From: Drosophila pseudoobscura
Taxonomy: Eukaryota; Arthropoda; Insecta; Diptera; Drosophilidae
Reading direction: 5' to 3'
Assembly: GCF_009870125.1 (NCBI RefSeq)
Contig: NC_046683.1
Span: forward strand, 39,881,869-39,945,868
Length of the DNA: 64,000 nt
Positions 35,594 to 46,660 of this stretch are shown here, piece by piece (positions within the stretch are counted from its first letter, which is position 1; each line of letters opens with the position of its first letter). The position numbers and the translations under genes are program-made. The notes below the pieces were generated by a model. The model did not search any database. It saw nothing but the letters and a program-made list of their open reading frames with translations, and had not been told where the DNA came from.

Positions 35594-35934
35594 ATGTGTA
35601 TTAAATCACCTTAATTATTAATTATTATTAGTTAATTTAAAATAATCAACCACATTTTCTAAAATAAATTTAAAAAAAATTATTTTTCTTAATTAAAAAT
35701 AAAATAATAAAATAATAATAATAGTAAAAATAAAAATAGATACTAATAATAAAATATAATAATAAATAATGTATAATAATAATAAATAATAATAAAATAA
35801 AGTGTTTTCTTTTTTAATTAAATAAAATAATAAATATAATAATTATAATAAAAAAGAAAATAAAATAAGTGAATAAAATAACATAATAAATAAAAATTAA
35901 TAAAAAATATTTAAAAATAAAAAATAATTATTTG
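35594..35934. repeat. Near-pure A/T block (AATAATAAA-rich)
   Basis: About 340 bp made almost entirely of A and T, dominated by irregular AATAAA, ATAATAATA and TTAATTA phrases. It is sharply bounded by ordinary sequence on both sides. Such blocks can act as matrix-attachment regions or nucleosome-poor DNA. That is general knowledge and is not shown here. Confidence 0.8.
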
Positions 35935-36347
35935 TGATTCCATCGAATATTGGAGAATTTCTGACACATTTCTTTATAAATAAACCAAGAAAACAGCTTT
36001 AAAGCAATATTAAATGAAAAGCAAATCATATTTTAGGGAAATTATCCGTCTTGCGATAAATCCAAGATCCATGGAATATCCATAGACTCGAGGGTCGGTG
36101 TGCTCCAGAACTTAATAGAGGAAACAGATTCTGTTCCAAAGAGTAGCCACTCCTCGGCTCATTATTTTCATCGCTTAAAATACATGGAGTTTCTGTCAGT
36201 GCAGCAGGCAATCCAAGCCCCCCCCCCCCCCCCCACCGCTCCTTCAGCCAGAACTGTGATGCGCTTCAATTACTCAAGCAGTCAATGCCACACACAGAAC
36301 AAGCTCTGTTGCTGCTGTTACAGCAACTTGCCACACAAAAGGAAATG

Positions 36348-36400
36348 AAGAGGCAAGAGGCAAGAGGCAGGCGGCAGGAGGCAGGAGGCAGGAGGCAGGA
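36348..36400. repeat. (GGCAAGA)/(GGCAGGA)n minisatellite
   Basis: Seven or more units grading from GGCAAGA to GGCAGGA, the same unit family as at 28505 and 45787. Confidence 0.85.
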
Positions 36401-36699
36401 ACATTGAACGCTGGAGTGGCAGAGTCGACAGAGAGCGAGAGAGCCTTGTGTACTTATTTTTAAACGTATTAAGGAAGCGACGGCACTAAGGAGACGACAA
36501 GGAGTTTCCTCCCCTCTCCTCTGTACCGTCTGGGGCCGTTGAATAAATGATGCACGTGCAACGCGCAAAGGATGGAGAGGAGACGCAAATGATATCGACA
36601 TTGAGTTGCCATATCCGTCTCTCGCATGCCACATGGCTTTAATGCATCACGACGCAGGGGATTGGCGGAAGGGATTGACAGAGGAAAATCCGTTTACTT

Positions 36700-37020
36700 A
36701 TGCATTCCCGCGACAAGCCGATAGTATATCGCCGCTAAATAAGTCTATACCGATAGCATATCAATAGACACCGATGGTAAATAAACATAAGCCGGTCGAT
36801 GTAAATGAACGAATGATTTATTATCCGACGCATTTTATTTTTTGTAATTATTTAGACCAACAAAATCAGAAGCAAATATTTCACTTTAAGACTTGAAGGG
36901 AGGGCGTGTGATTTCCCACGAAAGAAAAGACTATCGATAGTCCGCGGACCGCAATCATTCGATAAAAAAAAGCCATACATTCCTAAAATATCGCCATTGC
37001 ATATCGATAGGCCCACACAT
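36700..37020. promoter_or_regulatory. TATCGATA-rich island
   Basis: Contains CTATCGATAG at 36931-36940, ATATCGATAG at 37001-37010 and several CGATA or TATCG half sites (36717-36770, 36958). TATCGATA is the DREF recognition core, and clustered CGATA is the BEAF-32 type. It may mark a promoter, a domain boundary or an AT-rich repeat family; no gene start is visible. Confidence 0.4.
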
Positions 37021-37084
37021 AGGCCCATATGGCCCTTAGTTATCCGGTTTGGAGGCCAGGACCGGTGGCCCCCTGTGAGAGGGG

Positions 37085-37411
37085 TTACCGGTTGCAGGTG
37101 AGATCTTCCAGGGTTTCGATGACCCCAGGGCTCATCAAATTTCCTTCAGCTGTCCCGATTGGTGATGCCAACAGTCTGGACGGCAGTCTTTGCTTTCCAT
37201 CGCTTAGCAGTGTTCTAATAGCGACAGGAACGTTCTCAGTTCTTCTGTTCACTGCCTCGTTTCTTTCGGTGCCTCGGTGGCTGGGAACCCAATGGATCCG
37301 CACTGATTTTGTCATGCTTTGGGTGTCTAGTGCCGCCCTGCCACTGACCACGGACGACTGCATGGATCTTAACGGATCGGCGCTTGCCTGTCGTATAACA
37401 AATCCATGCAC
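37085..37411 (-). pseudogene. RNase H-domain relic of a non-LTR retrotransposon
   Basis: A minus-strand frame of 108 codons reads VRIHWVPSHRGTERNEAVNR near its centre, matching the HWVPxHxGxxxNExxN/D motif of the retroelement RNase H C-terminal block. Upstream residues fit the preceding helix region, and downstream residues lose similarity. No RT or endonuclease is adjacent. Among non-LTR clades with RNase H, LOA-type (bilbo/TRIM-like) or I-type elements are likely sources; R1 elements such as the one at 18.8 kb lack this domain. TATCGATA islands flank it on both sides. Confidence 0.6.
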
Positions 37412-39839
37412 ACCGATAACATGTCTATATACATTGATAATGTATCGATAGATATCGGTATCCGTTTCGTTCGTAATTGGCGGGCTCCGATCGACCGATT
37501 ATTACTACACAGAGAAGGGGGAAGGAGGAGTTCCACCAGGGAGCTAACGGACCCTCGAAAGTCGGGAGAAAGATCGGCCCCTGGACATCTCTTCCCCCAC
37601 CCCCCCGCCAGGAAAGTCCTTCCTTTTGTGGCGAAATGCAACACGGGAGCAAGTTTTCATTCCGCTAAACATATTTCGGCCAGCATTACAGCCACAGCCA
37701 CAGACATGCCTTTTTCTTTGGCAAAAGTTTAGATGCCCCTCCCCTTCCCTCCAGTTCCGTCCGCCTTTTGGTCCTTTTCCGTTGTGACTGCATTCCCTCC
37801 TGTCGAATCCGTAGCTGGACGCAAATTTATGACTGTCAAAAAAACCCCTGCGTGGGGCACGTGGGGCGGGTGGGGCGCGTGGGGCGCGGGAAAACTTGAA
37901 CTCTGAAAAAAGTGTTAAGAGTCCCAGAGTCCACGGCTGCAGCGTCCTGTATCGGGTTTCCCACTGTTTTTGCCTTTTCCAAAAACAGAAATTTTAAGCT
38001 TTGACACTTCTCCGCCCCTCCCCCCCCCCCCAAGCCACCTCCTGCCAGCCCGCGAAGCAGAAGAAGCTGCCACACAAAAAATGTTGCATAATTTATGGAC
38101 AGCCACCCCCCTACCCCCCCCACAACAATCTCAAAAGAACAGAACAGAACAGGGGGGGGGGGGGGACTTCTAATAAGGGCGGAGGGTAGTGGGGACGCCA
38201 AAGGATGCCTAAAGGCTTACTGGAAGGACATCTTGATTCTTGGGAGTGCCGCTCCACCGTTCGCAGTGCAGTGCCGATCCATTCGCCGGTTTCCGAGCCA
38301 GAAAAACCAGGAACCCATTGAGTACTTTAATCCAGGAACAGGAGCTCCTCATCAGGACTCCCGAGCTTCCGTGTGCGAAAAGCCGCTTTAGCTAACTCGA
38401 TGCTGGATCCATCAATTAACTCGAGACATCCCCAGTCGGCGGGCGGAACGGGGGAAACGGGGAGCAGGCAACAACAGCTGTCGATTCCTCTCAGGACACA
38501 CAATAACACAGCAGCCCAAAAGGACCACAGACAGACAGGAAGACGGACGGAGGGAGGGCTCGTCAACGCATTGAAATCAAAACCACAAAACCCATCAAGA
38601 CAGTTTTTAATGACGCCACGAACAGGCGGAACCCGGAGAGCCATCATCCTCCGAAGCGTCGTTCCTCAATCCCTAAATCCCCAATCCTCGTCCTGTCTGC
38701 GGTTCCATCGTTGAAGGGCAGGGGGGCACTCCCCGTACCCCGTACCCCGTCCCCCGTCCCCCGTCGAATGAATACCAGTTTGTACCTCGGAAACATTTTT
38801 GAAAATGAAACAAATGCAAATTGTTGTCATTCAACGATGTCGCCGCACCAGAGAGACACGGCCTGCCCCCTGGCCCCCTGCCCTCTGCCATCCCCTGTCA
38901 GCCCCTGTAGTGTGCTCCGCCATTAATCCGGGCAGCACGAAGAGCAGGAGCAGCCCCAGAGACAGCAGCCATAAGCCGGCAATAGGTTAGAGGGATACCC
39001 TGCAGCTTCTCTTCTTCGTCGATTGATGGGGCGTTTTCTTTATCTGCAGCTCCATAAAATACGGGCAGGACTAGGACCCCTTAAACGGAATCGCTTGATT
39101 GGTTGTTCCATCACAGATGGGCACTATATCTATGGATAAAACATCTCTTGCAGCTTGCCAGATACCAGGCTCATATCTTCACAATCGTAGACGCCACAGC
39201 TGTTTAAACTTTGCCGCTTTGGAATCGAAGAATTGCTTCGAAGACGGTTCTATCCCACGTGGAACATATCACGTGTTTTAGATGGTTTAAATCTATAAAC
39301 TCTCATGATTTGGAATATGTTCAACCGATTTCCATGATTCGGAATCTCTTCATCTATAATCCTATTAAAAATCAGGCTCATATCTTCACACTTGCCCGCC
39401 CGCGGGTACTCTCCAACGGATATACCCTCTAAATCCGGGCTGCGATTGCAGGGTACAGCTGCGACATCGAGGACGCATGATTTTGCGGTGTTTTGTGTGT
39501 TTATTAATGCGGCTGCCGGAGTAGCTTTTAATTAGCATGTTGTCTGCGGCCGCAATTACCTTCCTTCTGCCCGACTGCCCGACTGCTGCTCCCGTCGGAG
39601 GCTTATCTTCTCCATGTTTTTGGGGGTTTTTCAATGGCTTTTTGGTTGACTGCTGCTGCCGCAACACTCAGGTGGCATGCAGCGCACACTCGCCCGTATA
39701 GTTTCGAGGGTTTCCCCCCTGATTAGCTCTCAATAGATGGGCCGGGAGGAGGGCAGGCAGTCAGAACTGGCTTAAAGTGGCTTAGGGCCCTCCCCCACCC
39801 TCCGGGAGGCTCCCCCGAGAGTGACTGCAAATAGGCTGA

Positions 39840-39908
39840 GATACAGATACATAGCAGCACGGATACACGGATACACGGATACACAGATACTCAGATACAC
39901 AGATACAG
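39840..39908. repeat. (GATACACG)/(AGATAC)n repeat
   Basis: Seven to nine imperfect 6-8-base GATAC units. Confidence 0.8.
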
Positions 39909-40426
39909 TCTCCCTTTGGAGCAGAGCTCCAAACTTTTGAGAACAGGGCTTAAGCGATTGGCTTCGTTAGCGATTGAATGGTTGAATGGCTGAATGACTG
40001 AAAGATTGAGGAGCGAAAAGAGTTGCAAAATGCCACAAAAAATTAGGAGGAAAATGTATCGTTCTGTGTGGAGCTTTGAAATAATCGCAAAAGGATGCTC
40101 CCAAATACCTCTGTATTTGCTTCCCCTGTGCCACGCACCTTGCAGAAGTGCCCCTCTGTTTGTTAGCTGCTGCCCGGTTAGGCCCTGTGTCTTGTGGACA
40201 CTAAGAAGGCCACGGAAAGTGCAATGTACATCTGTGGCACACCCTTGCCACCGATTGGAGTCTCATTCCGTGCCAATTAGACGGCACGCAGGCGCATGAC
40301 ACAGAAGACTGCGAGCCAGACGAAGGAGGAGAGGGCGGAGTGGGAGGGCGAGTACCACGATTATTAGTGGCATAAAGTGTTGACTGCTTGCCTCTCGTGG
40401 GGCTGTGGCGCAGTTGTTTTTGCACG

Positions 40427-40454
40427 ACACACACACACACACACACACATACAC
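40427..40454. repeat. (AC)n repeat
   Basis: About thirteen AC units with one T interruption near the end. Confidence 0.85.
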
Positions 40455-41150
40455 GCGATACTCGTATTTTGCTTCATTATTATTTCTTGGCACGCGATCT
40501 GACAAGTTAGACGACTTTTTGCAGGGGTTTCTAGTCGCTTGGACTTTGTAGCTGTCGCCCATTGCGCCCATTGCGCCCATCGCCTTGGCTGTCGTGTGTT
40601 TTTCTCTCTCTGATTTACATCGAATCGAATGTGCGCCCGTTGTTGCCTCTTTTCTTGGGGGGTGGGGTGTTGGCCCCTTCTCGGCCGCAGACGATGTCGT
40701 CTGGGTTACATATACATAGATTTAGAAATTACAGTGGTTGATGGCTTACTTGCAATTAGTTTGTGCACAACACGACTCCGGTTGCTGTTCCTCGATAATG
40801 GGCCCGATTCGCTCGTTCTCCCACCGATCTGCAAGAACAACAATAGTTATTATCGATACCATTAAAAGAACAGATAGACCACCTCCCGCCCACTGGAGGG
40901 GAATCGCGAATCAATCCGACACCCCTCCTAAAAAATCAAAGAACTACAAGAAACACCTCCCTGGGCGGGTGGGGCCGCGGCTTATCGCGGAACATGGTCG
41001 CAGAACGTTATGTTAGGGGCTCCCTAATCGCCAGACGACGCGCTGGATGGATGGCCCAAAAGATAAGAGGTATCTCGGGTGTTTTTGCTTATCGTCTGCG
41101 GATTTTTCCGTTGGAAATGCGATGGAAGCGATCTCTCCGCAGCAAAGATG

Positions 41151-41345
41151 GATCCATTGCAGGAAATACTGACACACGTTAATCCGCTGGCATCTGGTAA
41201 CCCGTGGCCTTGGGCTTCTGCGACAGCTGAGAGGCCTATTTCCAGACGAAATCTTATCATTCTACGAATGGGGAAATCTTATCTCGGCGCAACGAAATGC
41301 GGCCCCGAAAAAAATCCTAGTCGAAAAAAAAGAGAGAAGGGGCGG
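41151..41345 (+). pseudogene. Protein-like stretch, possibly a decayed or frameshifted small gene (weak)
   Basis: ATG 41151 has good context (CAAAG before ATGG) and reads MDPLQEILTHVNPLAS. Then frame +1 continues with a strikingly protein-like LRQLRGLFPDEILSFYEWGN (from about 41217) up to QRNAAPKKIL. The two readable parts are in different frames. A GTAACC at 41197 and acceptor-like TATTTCCAG at 41242 could be splice sites but would not restore both. Either a small decayed gene or chance. Function is unknown. Confidence 0.3.
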
Positions 41346-41424
41346 TAGGCGGGAGGCGGGAGGCGTGGAGGCCCAGACATTAGATTTTCTGCTCCAAATA
41401 CGCTTTTCACAATTTTCACACAGA

Positions 41425-41470
41425 GATGGAGATGGCGATGGCGATGGCGATGGCGATGGCGGTGGCGGTG
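41425..41470. repeat. (GGCGAT)n hexanucleotide repeat
   Basis: Six to seven GGCGAT units. Confidence 0.85.
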
Positions 41471-41541
41471 GGAGAGACTTTTCATTTTTATTTTTTGTTT
41501 TTTCTATGTGTGCGCAATGTTTGTTAGCAGAGCGTGCATCC

Positions 41542-41543
<2 letters not shown>

Positions 41544-41577
<34 letters not shown>
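41544..41577. repeat. (CA)n microsatellite
   Basis: Seventeen uninterrupted AC units. Unlike the tract at 18780 it carries no insertion. Confidence 0.9.
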
Positions 41578-41581
<4 letters not shown>

Positions 41582-41861
41582 GAGATGTATCTGCACATAC
41601 ATATGTCTAGATACATGGTCTGGCAGTCAGTCAGCGGAGCCACTGGGCCTCCACTGGGTCTCCACTCCACTTCACACATTTCGCATTCGTGGGTTGTTTA
41701 TTGTGTTTTGGAAAAAGTGAAAATTGCATTTTCATTTTTTCGCTGTTTTCCTTTCTCATTTTTTGTTTGTTTGTTTTTTGTTGTGTTTCTAATGCAGCAG
41801 CGAAAATTAATTCCGAAAATTCGCACTCCAAGAGCACAGGAGCACCCACTCCTAATTGGCT

Positions 41862-42381
41862 TTTGATGGCGAAACGGTACGGAGGGAACGATGGAATCGA
41901 ACAAGGAATAAAACGAAACAGACGCGTTGAACAACCGAACGATGGAAAAGAAATATATCAGCAGAAGAACGTTTGAAATGGAACAAAAACCGGGGGAGGA
42001 ACGTTGATATATGGCTATTCAGTGGCACATTACACATTTGGTCAGGGGAACGCCTGAATGGTGCCACGTTCCGCAGAGGAACACCTTAATGGACAGCAGG
42101 CACAGAGGCACGTGCAAAGGCTTTCATTTCACACCACAGTCGGCCTTTGATAGCGAAACGGTACGGTAGGAACGATGGAATTGGACAAGGAAAGATACGA
42201 AACAGACGCGTTGAACAACCGAACGATGGAAAGTAAACAGATAAGCAGAAGAACGTTGGAAATGGAACAAAAAGGGGTAGGGGGGGACGTTGATATCTGG
42301 CTATTCAGTGGAACATTACACATTTGGTCAGACACAGAAGCACAGAAGCACAGAAGCACAGAAAGAAGGCTTTCATTTCGT
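41862..42381. repeat. Diverged tandem duplication (about 285-bp offset)
   Basis: Copy 1 begins near 41862 and copy 2 near 42146. Shared blocks in order are GCGAAACGGTACGG, GGAACGATGGAAT, GACGCGTTGAACAACCGAAC, AACGTTGATAT, GGCTATTCAGTGG and ACATTACACATTTGGTCAG. The 3' part CACAGA...AGGCTTTCATTTC at 42100-42130 recurs at 42345-42380. On the minus strand both copies keep a similar 70-85-codon frame open. The two translations share only what the DNA duplication forces, and there is no sign of selection on coding. Confidence 0.85.
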
Positions 42382-42765
42382 TCCATTTCGATACCGATCC
42401 ATTCCGTTGATATGCATTTCCAGTCAAATCAAATCCTGTGTCACGAATCCATATGGATACGCTTTCCGGGTCATTCTATCATCCATCGTTGCACTCACGA
42501 TTCCTTATTGCTTTCCATTCCACCATTCCCCAGGCTGGTTCGCTTGCAATTCCAGCGTTCCGAAGCAGTATCCGTTTATTCCATTGTTCTACTTCATTCC
42601 AATCCCGTTTATTTTGCCTTTAGTTCCTTGTATCAATCATCGTTCGCTCATTCCCCATCCGATTCAGACACATTCCACGTTCTACTTCATGTTCATTCCA
42701 TTCCATACGATTTCATTCAATTGCATTCATTAGCATTATCCCTCCCTCCAGCCATTGTTGTATAG
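42382..42765. repeat. CATTCC/CATTTC-rich DNA next to the duplication
   Basis: Scattered CATTCC, CATTTC and GATTC phrases without fixed period, very like 9994-10320, which also lies beside a tandem duplication. The shared arrangement suggests one repeat family. Polypeptides read from it (F/H/S-rich) are not gene-like. Confidence 0.4.
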
Positions 42766-44644
42766 ATACGTCCTCATGTACACACATATAGCGCGGTATA
42801 TGATGATGATGATCCCTATATCATGATGCCACCATCTACCCCGTTCCCTGCCCCTCCGTGCGCGCCATTTTCTCTTCTTGTTGCGTGGAAAATCGCATTG
42901 AAAAATGGAAAGTTTTTTGCGTTAATTTCAAATGATTATTAACACGATTATCATCGGGCGGGCGGGGCCTTCGGTGGGGCCTTCGGGGGGGGCGTTTGGT
43001 AGGGCGGTGGGGCGTTCGGGTTTCTCGTTTCTCGTTTTGTCGATTGCTGTTTTTGTGGGTTTTTTTTTAATTTTTCGGTTGGGGGAAAATCTATTTCCCT
43101 CCAGTGTTCATTCAGTCGATTGTTTTTCGGCGGGGGGCGGCGAAGGGGGGAAGCTCTGTTGAAAGCGATGACATCTAATTAATTTTCAATGCCCTGTGAT
43201 GGCTGCCGCTGCCCCCCCCCCCCCCCCCTGCCTGCTGGCGTCTCACTTTGGTGCTACCACATGTGTGGGTTCGACATTTGCTGCAGTTTTAATTAAGTGT
43301 TTAATTAATGATGAGGCATTCAACATTCAACATTCAACATTCAACGTTCAGCAGAATGGTGCACAAGCGATAGCGATATGCGGGGACTGCAATTGAAACT
43401 GCAATTTCCATGGAACGGCAGAGGGAAAGGGGAAATGGAAATGGGGGATTCTCTTAATTGAAGTGGGAGTCGGTAATTTCCAGAGACACATACATACGGT
43501 ATCAATAGACGGGAGTTCAGTGGCCATTGGCCACAAAAGCCACACAAAAGTGATCTCCAAATGTGGCAGAGTCCCCAGGATTCCATCTTTAGTTCTTCCC
43601 ATAGAAGTGGGACATTCGCACGCAACAGATATCTTTCCCTTCTGTTTCTATTTCCTGGAGCATCCAGACCAAAAATCTCCCATCTGAGACCATTATCCAT
43701 CGATCTATCGTGTGTTCAATGCAAAAGAAACCTCCGATTCCACTATTCATGCATTGATTCATGGGATGCCATTCATCCCATCCGAACAATCGGATAAAAT
43801 AGAGTAAATATTCGGGTTTTACATACAAAGAATATAAATAAAATTACCTCAATTTGTGGGTTATATTTTATTTAAATACGAAATCAATGGTCAAGTGTAA
43901 GGGAAAGCACTTTCTTTCTTCAGACTCGGTGCAAATAAATTTTTCAGATTTTTAAATCTGGGTGAATCGTGCCTTTTTTCTCTGGGTGTAGCAAATCTCG
44001 TTATTCTTTTCGCTAAATATCTATTAAGAGACCCTTGACCACCGAAATGCGAGCTGGTAAACCCTTCTCAAGACTCCAAGGCCCAGATTTGTACTGCATT
44101 CTGCATTCTGCATTCTGCATTCCTTGCCCCTCATTTGTCCTCCCGTTCCGCCCTGCTTTTCTTGTAAAACATTACCGCTATCCCCCCCCTGGTTGGCTTC
44201 TTTATCCCGCCCCTCGGCGGTGCATGAATCCCCTAAAATCCTGAAACTCAATAAAAAATATGAAAAAAATGTACTCCCTGATGTGATTCCTTCCTAGTCT
44301 TCGCTCCGCGTCCCCCGCCGACTCTTTACTTATGCAATTACAGGCACATACATCCCCCCTCCCCCGCACACATATCCCCCCCCCCCCCCCCGCACACACA
44401 TCTCCACGCCCGTTCTATAAAAAACAGAGAATCGCAATCGGAGGCTGTTTATCTTTTGAGTCCTTCCGTTCCGCCTTCCGTTTCGGGGAGGTCTCCAAGG
44501 GGTAGGGGGTGGGGTTGAAGAAAAGGTCGTGTGGCCTTGCCCTAGGACCCACATACACATGTGTGTGTGTGTGTGTGTGTGGCAGAATTTTTCATTTACA
44601 TTTTCAATAATATTTCCTTGGCCTTGACTTTGGCCCCACGGGGC

Positions 44645-44678
<34 letters not shown>

Positions 44679-45293
44679 GAAGGGTCTGAGGGGATGGTCT
44701 GAGGGGAGGGTGTGAGAGAGTGGGTCTCATTGCCAAAACATTTATTTATTATGGCCCTTCGTAATCGTTTAAGGACGCAGGCAAGAAGAGGAGGAGGGCA
44801 AAGAAGGACAAACAGAACGAAAAGAATGGAAATTATTCAATGGTTCCAATGGGAGATTCATGGCCCAAGTGGCAGTGCCAGATAGACACAATCGGAGTGG
44901 GGAAAGGCGTGCGTGTGTCCAGAAAACAAAGGAAATCGAAATATTTGCTGGCCCAGCGACACCATTGGATACCCTATCCTTCGATTTGGGGCATTCACCC
45001 CGCTCCCTCCTTGGAGATCTCCCCATCAGTCTCCCTGCAGAGCCACCAGAAGAGGGGCTGCCCCTCTACTGGCTCTCCACAGATATTCCTCGTTTCCAAC
45101 CCAAAAACCAAAAAGATACTTGTGTGCATCTTGTATCTGCCGAAAGAGTATCTTTGATGGGTGGAGTAGATGCCAGAAGGCAGGCCTTTGTGCCATTCTC
45201 AATTCTTATGGATTATCATTCGATTTATGGATCTATGGGCATTTCGCCCTCTCTGTAATTATCGGCCTCTCAAATGTGGAGCACAGATCTATG

Positions 45294-45341
45294 TGGCATG
45301 GGGCATGGGACATGGGGCATGGGGCATGGCGCATGGGGCGC
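45294..45341. repeat. (GGGGCAT)n repeat, quadruplex-prone
   Basis: Six imperfect 7-base units with at least four GGG tracts separated by 4 bases, a G-quadruplex pattern on the + strand. Confidence 0.85.
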
Positions 45342-45786
45342 AGGCTTTTGCTTCAGGTTTTTCCAGAATCCAAAGAACCCGCGAAACCAGTTCCAGAAAC
45401 CAAGAAAACGGAAACGCAAGCCCCCAACTGATGGATGGATGGATTGGGGCAGACAGCTCTCTCGCCTCTTGGAGGCACAAACCGGTTCTCTCTGTCGCCT
45501 GTCGCCTTCCGCCTGTGTGTGTGTGTATGGAGGGGGGCGTGGCAGTGGGGTGGCATGTAATAAATGACAAAAAATACAGGAAAAAAGCAGCATTTCTTCT
45601 TCCTTGGCGATTTATCAAAAAAGGCGACAAATCTCGAAAGCCGAAGCCAAATTCCCCGCTCAATCGGAATCCCCCTTGGGGGGCCCCACAGACGACTCCT
45701 GACAGAAGTGTGTCCCAGTGTCCAGCAAATGCAAATTATTCATAAAATATACCTCCTGGAGGAGCACAGAAGGAGAGAGAGGGGCC

Positions 45787-45829
45787 AGCAGGCAGGAGGC
45801 AGGAGGCAGGAGGCAGGAGGCAGGAGGAC
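45787..45829. repeat. (AGGCAGG)n minisatellite
   Basis: Six near-perfect 7-base units, the same family as 28505 and 36348. Confidence 0.9.
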
Positions 45830-45944
45830 TCTGGGGGGACACATGTTTTGTGGCAGAAAAGGCAGAAAACAAACATAAAACACACACACAACAAATTAAT
45901 GTTGAAAGTGTGTCGGGTCTGTCCTTCCGCGGGGCAGCAGGGGA

Positions 45945-45972
45945 CCGAGGGCGAGGGCGAGGGCGAGGGCGA
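45945..45972. repeat. (GAGGGC)n hexanucleotide repeat
   Basis: Four to five GAGGGC units. Confidence 0.85.
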
Positions 45973-46188
45973 AGGACCCCGGAGCTGACCCCAGCTGAGC
46001 CCCAATCCGCATTCGAATCCAAAATCCGAAATCCTTCCACCATTTGACGCCTGACGCCTGCGGTCTGTGGCCCCTGGCCCCTGGCCCATGCCCCATTGAC
46101 CCTCTCTCTCTCTCTCTCTCTCTGCCCCCCTCCCTGCCCCTCTGCGTTGATAAGCCGCTTAAATGTTTGTTGCAGCATAAATATGTTG

Positions 46189-46243
46189 GAAAAGAGGTGA
46201 AAAGAGATGAAAAGAGATGAAAAGAGATGAAAAGAGATGAAAA
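46189..46243. repeat. 10-base (GAAAAGAGAT)n minisatellite
   Basis: Five near-perfect tandem units. Confidence 0.9.
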
Positions 46244-46369
46244 AGTGAGATAGAGACAGAGAGAGAGAGGAAAAAGAGGTGGAGCGGTGGGGATGGAGGG
46301 GGAGAGAGGGTGCTCCTTAGAATGCCACAAGACGGGGGGGGGGGGGGGCGGCAGATGCAAATGATTATT

Positions 46370-46660
46370 TTTATAATCGATATATTTAGATCGATAAATA
46401 TTTTGGTTTCAGCTTTTATCGATCGCTCGATCTCTTCTTTCAGTCACAATTCGATTTCGATTGCCTCCCATTTTGCATATCGATATCGATAATTTAACCA
46501 TTGCAAAATCGAATATCAATAGCGCTCACTTTCAGGATTAAGGTGGATTTTCCACTCCCCTTCAATCTCTACTTTTCAGTCACAGATCAATTTCGATATC
46601 CATTCTCGTTGGTTATCGACTCCAATCGAAGTCTATCGGCTTGAATATGTGATCGATTAC
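46370..46660. promoter_or_regulatory. TATCGATA-rich island with internal 136-bp near-repeat
   Basis: At least eight ATCGAT or CGATA motifs, including overlapping TATCGATATCGATA at about 46478-46492. TTTCAGTCACA followed by an ATTTCGAT-like phrase occurs twice, starting at 46438 and 46574. The phrase TTCAATCTCYACTTTTCAG occurs here (46561) and again at about 47735, so this island and the one at 47571 share a repeat. Confidence 0.5.

Larger units (their letters stand above)
37412..41150. other. Non-coding, repeat-laced stretch
   Basis: No gene supported. Holds TATCGATA at 37443-37450, C/G runs (38016-38032, 38152-38165), CCGTACCCCGT repeats (38735-38765), ATACACGG/ATACAGAT repeats (39840-39908) and (AC)n (40427-40454). 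The interval 39000-39460 is unremarkable mixed sequence. Confidence 0.55.
42766..46369. other. Non-coding, repeat-laced stretch
   Basis: No gene supported. Holds C runs (43212-43228, 44376-44391), ACATTCA repeats (43317-43350), CTGCATT repeats (44094-44121), (GT)n (44561-44580, 44649-44676) and others listed separately. Three overlapping + frames at 44840-45745 are open at once and unconvincing. Confidence 0.55.

Noticed and set aside
44860..45258. 132-codon + frame reading quite protein-like
   Set aside because: Two other + frames overlap it, open for the same span, so openness is not evidence; no homology recognised.
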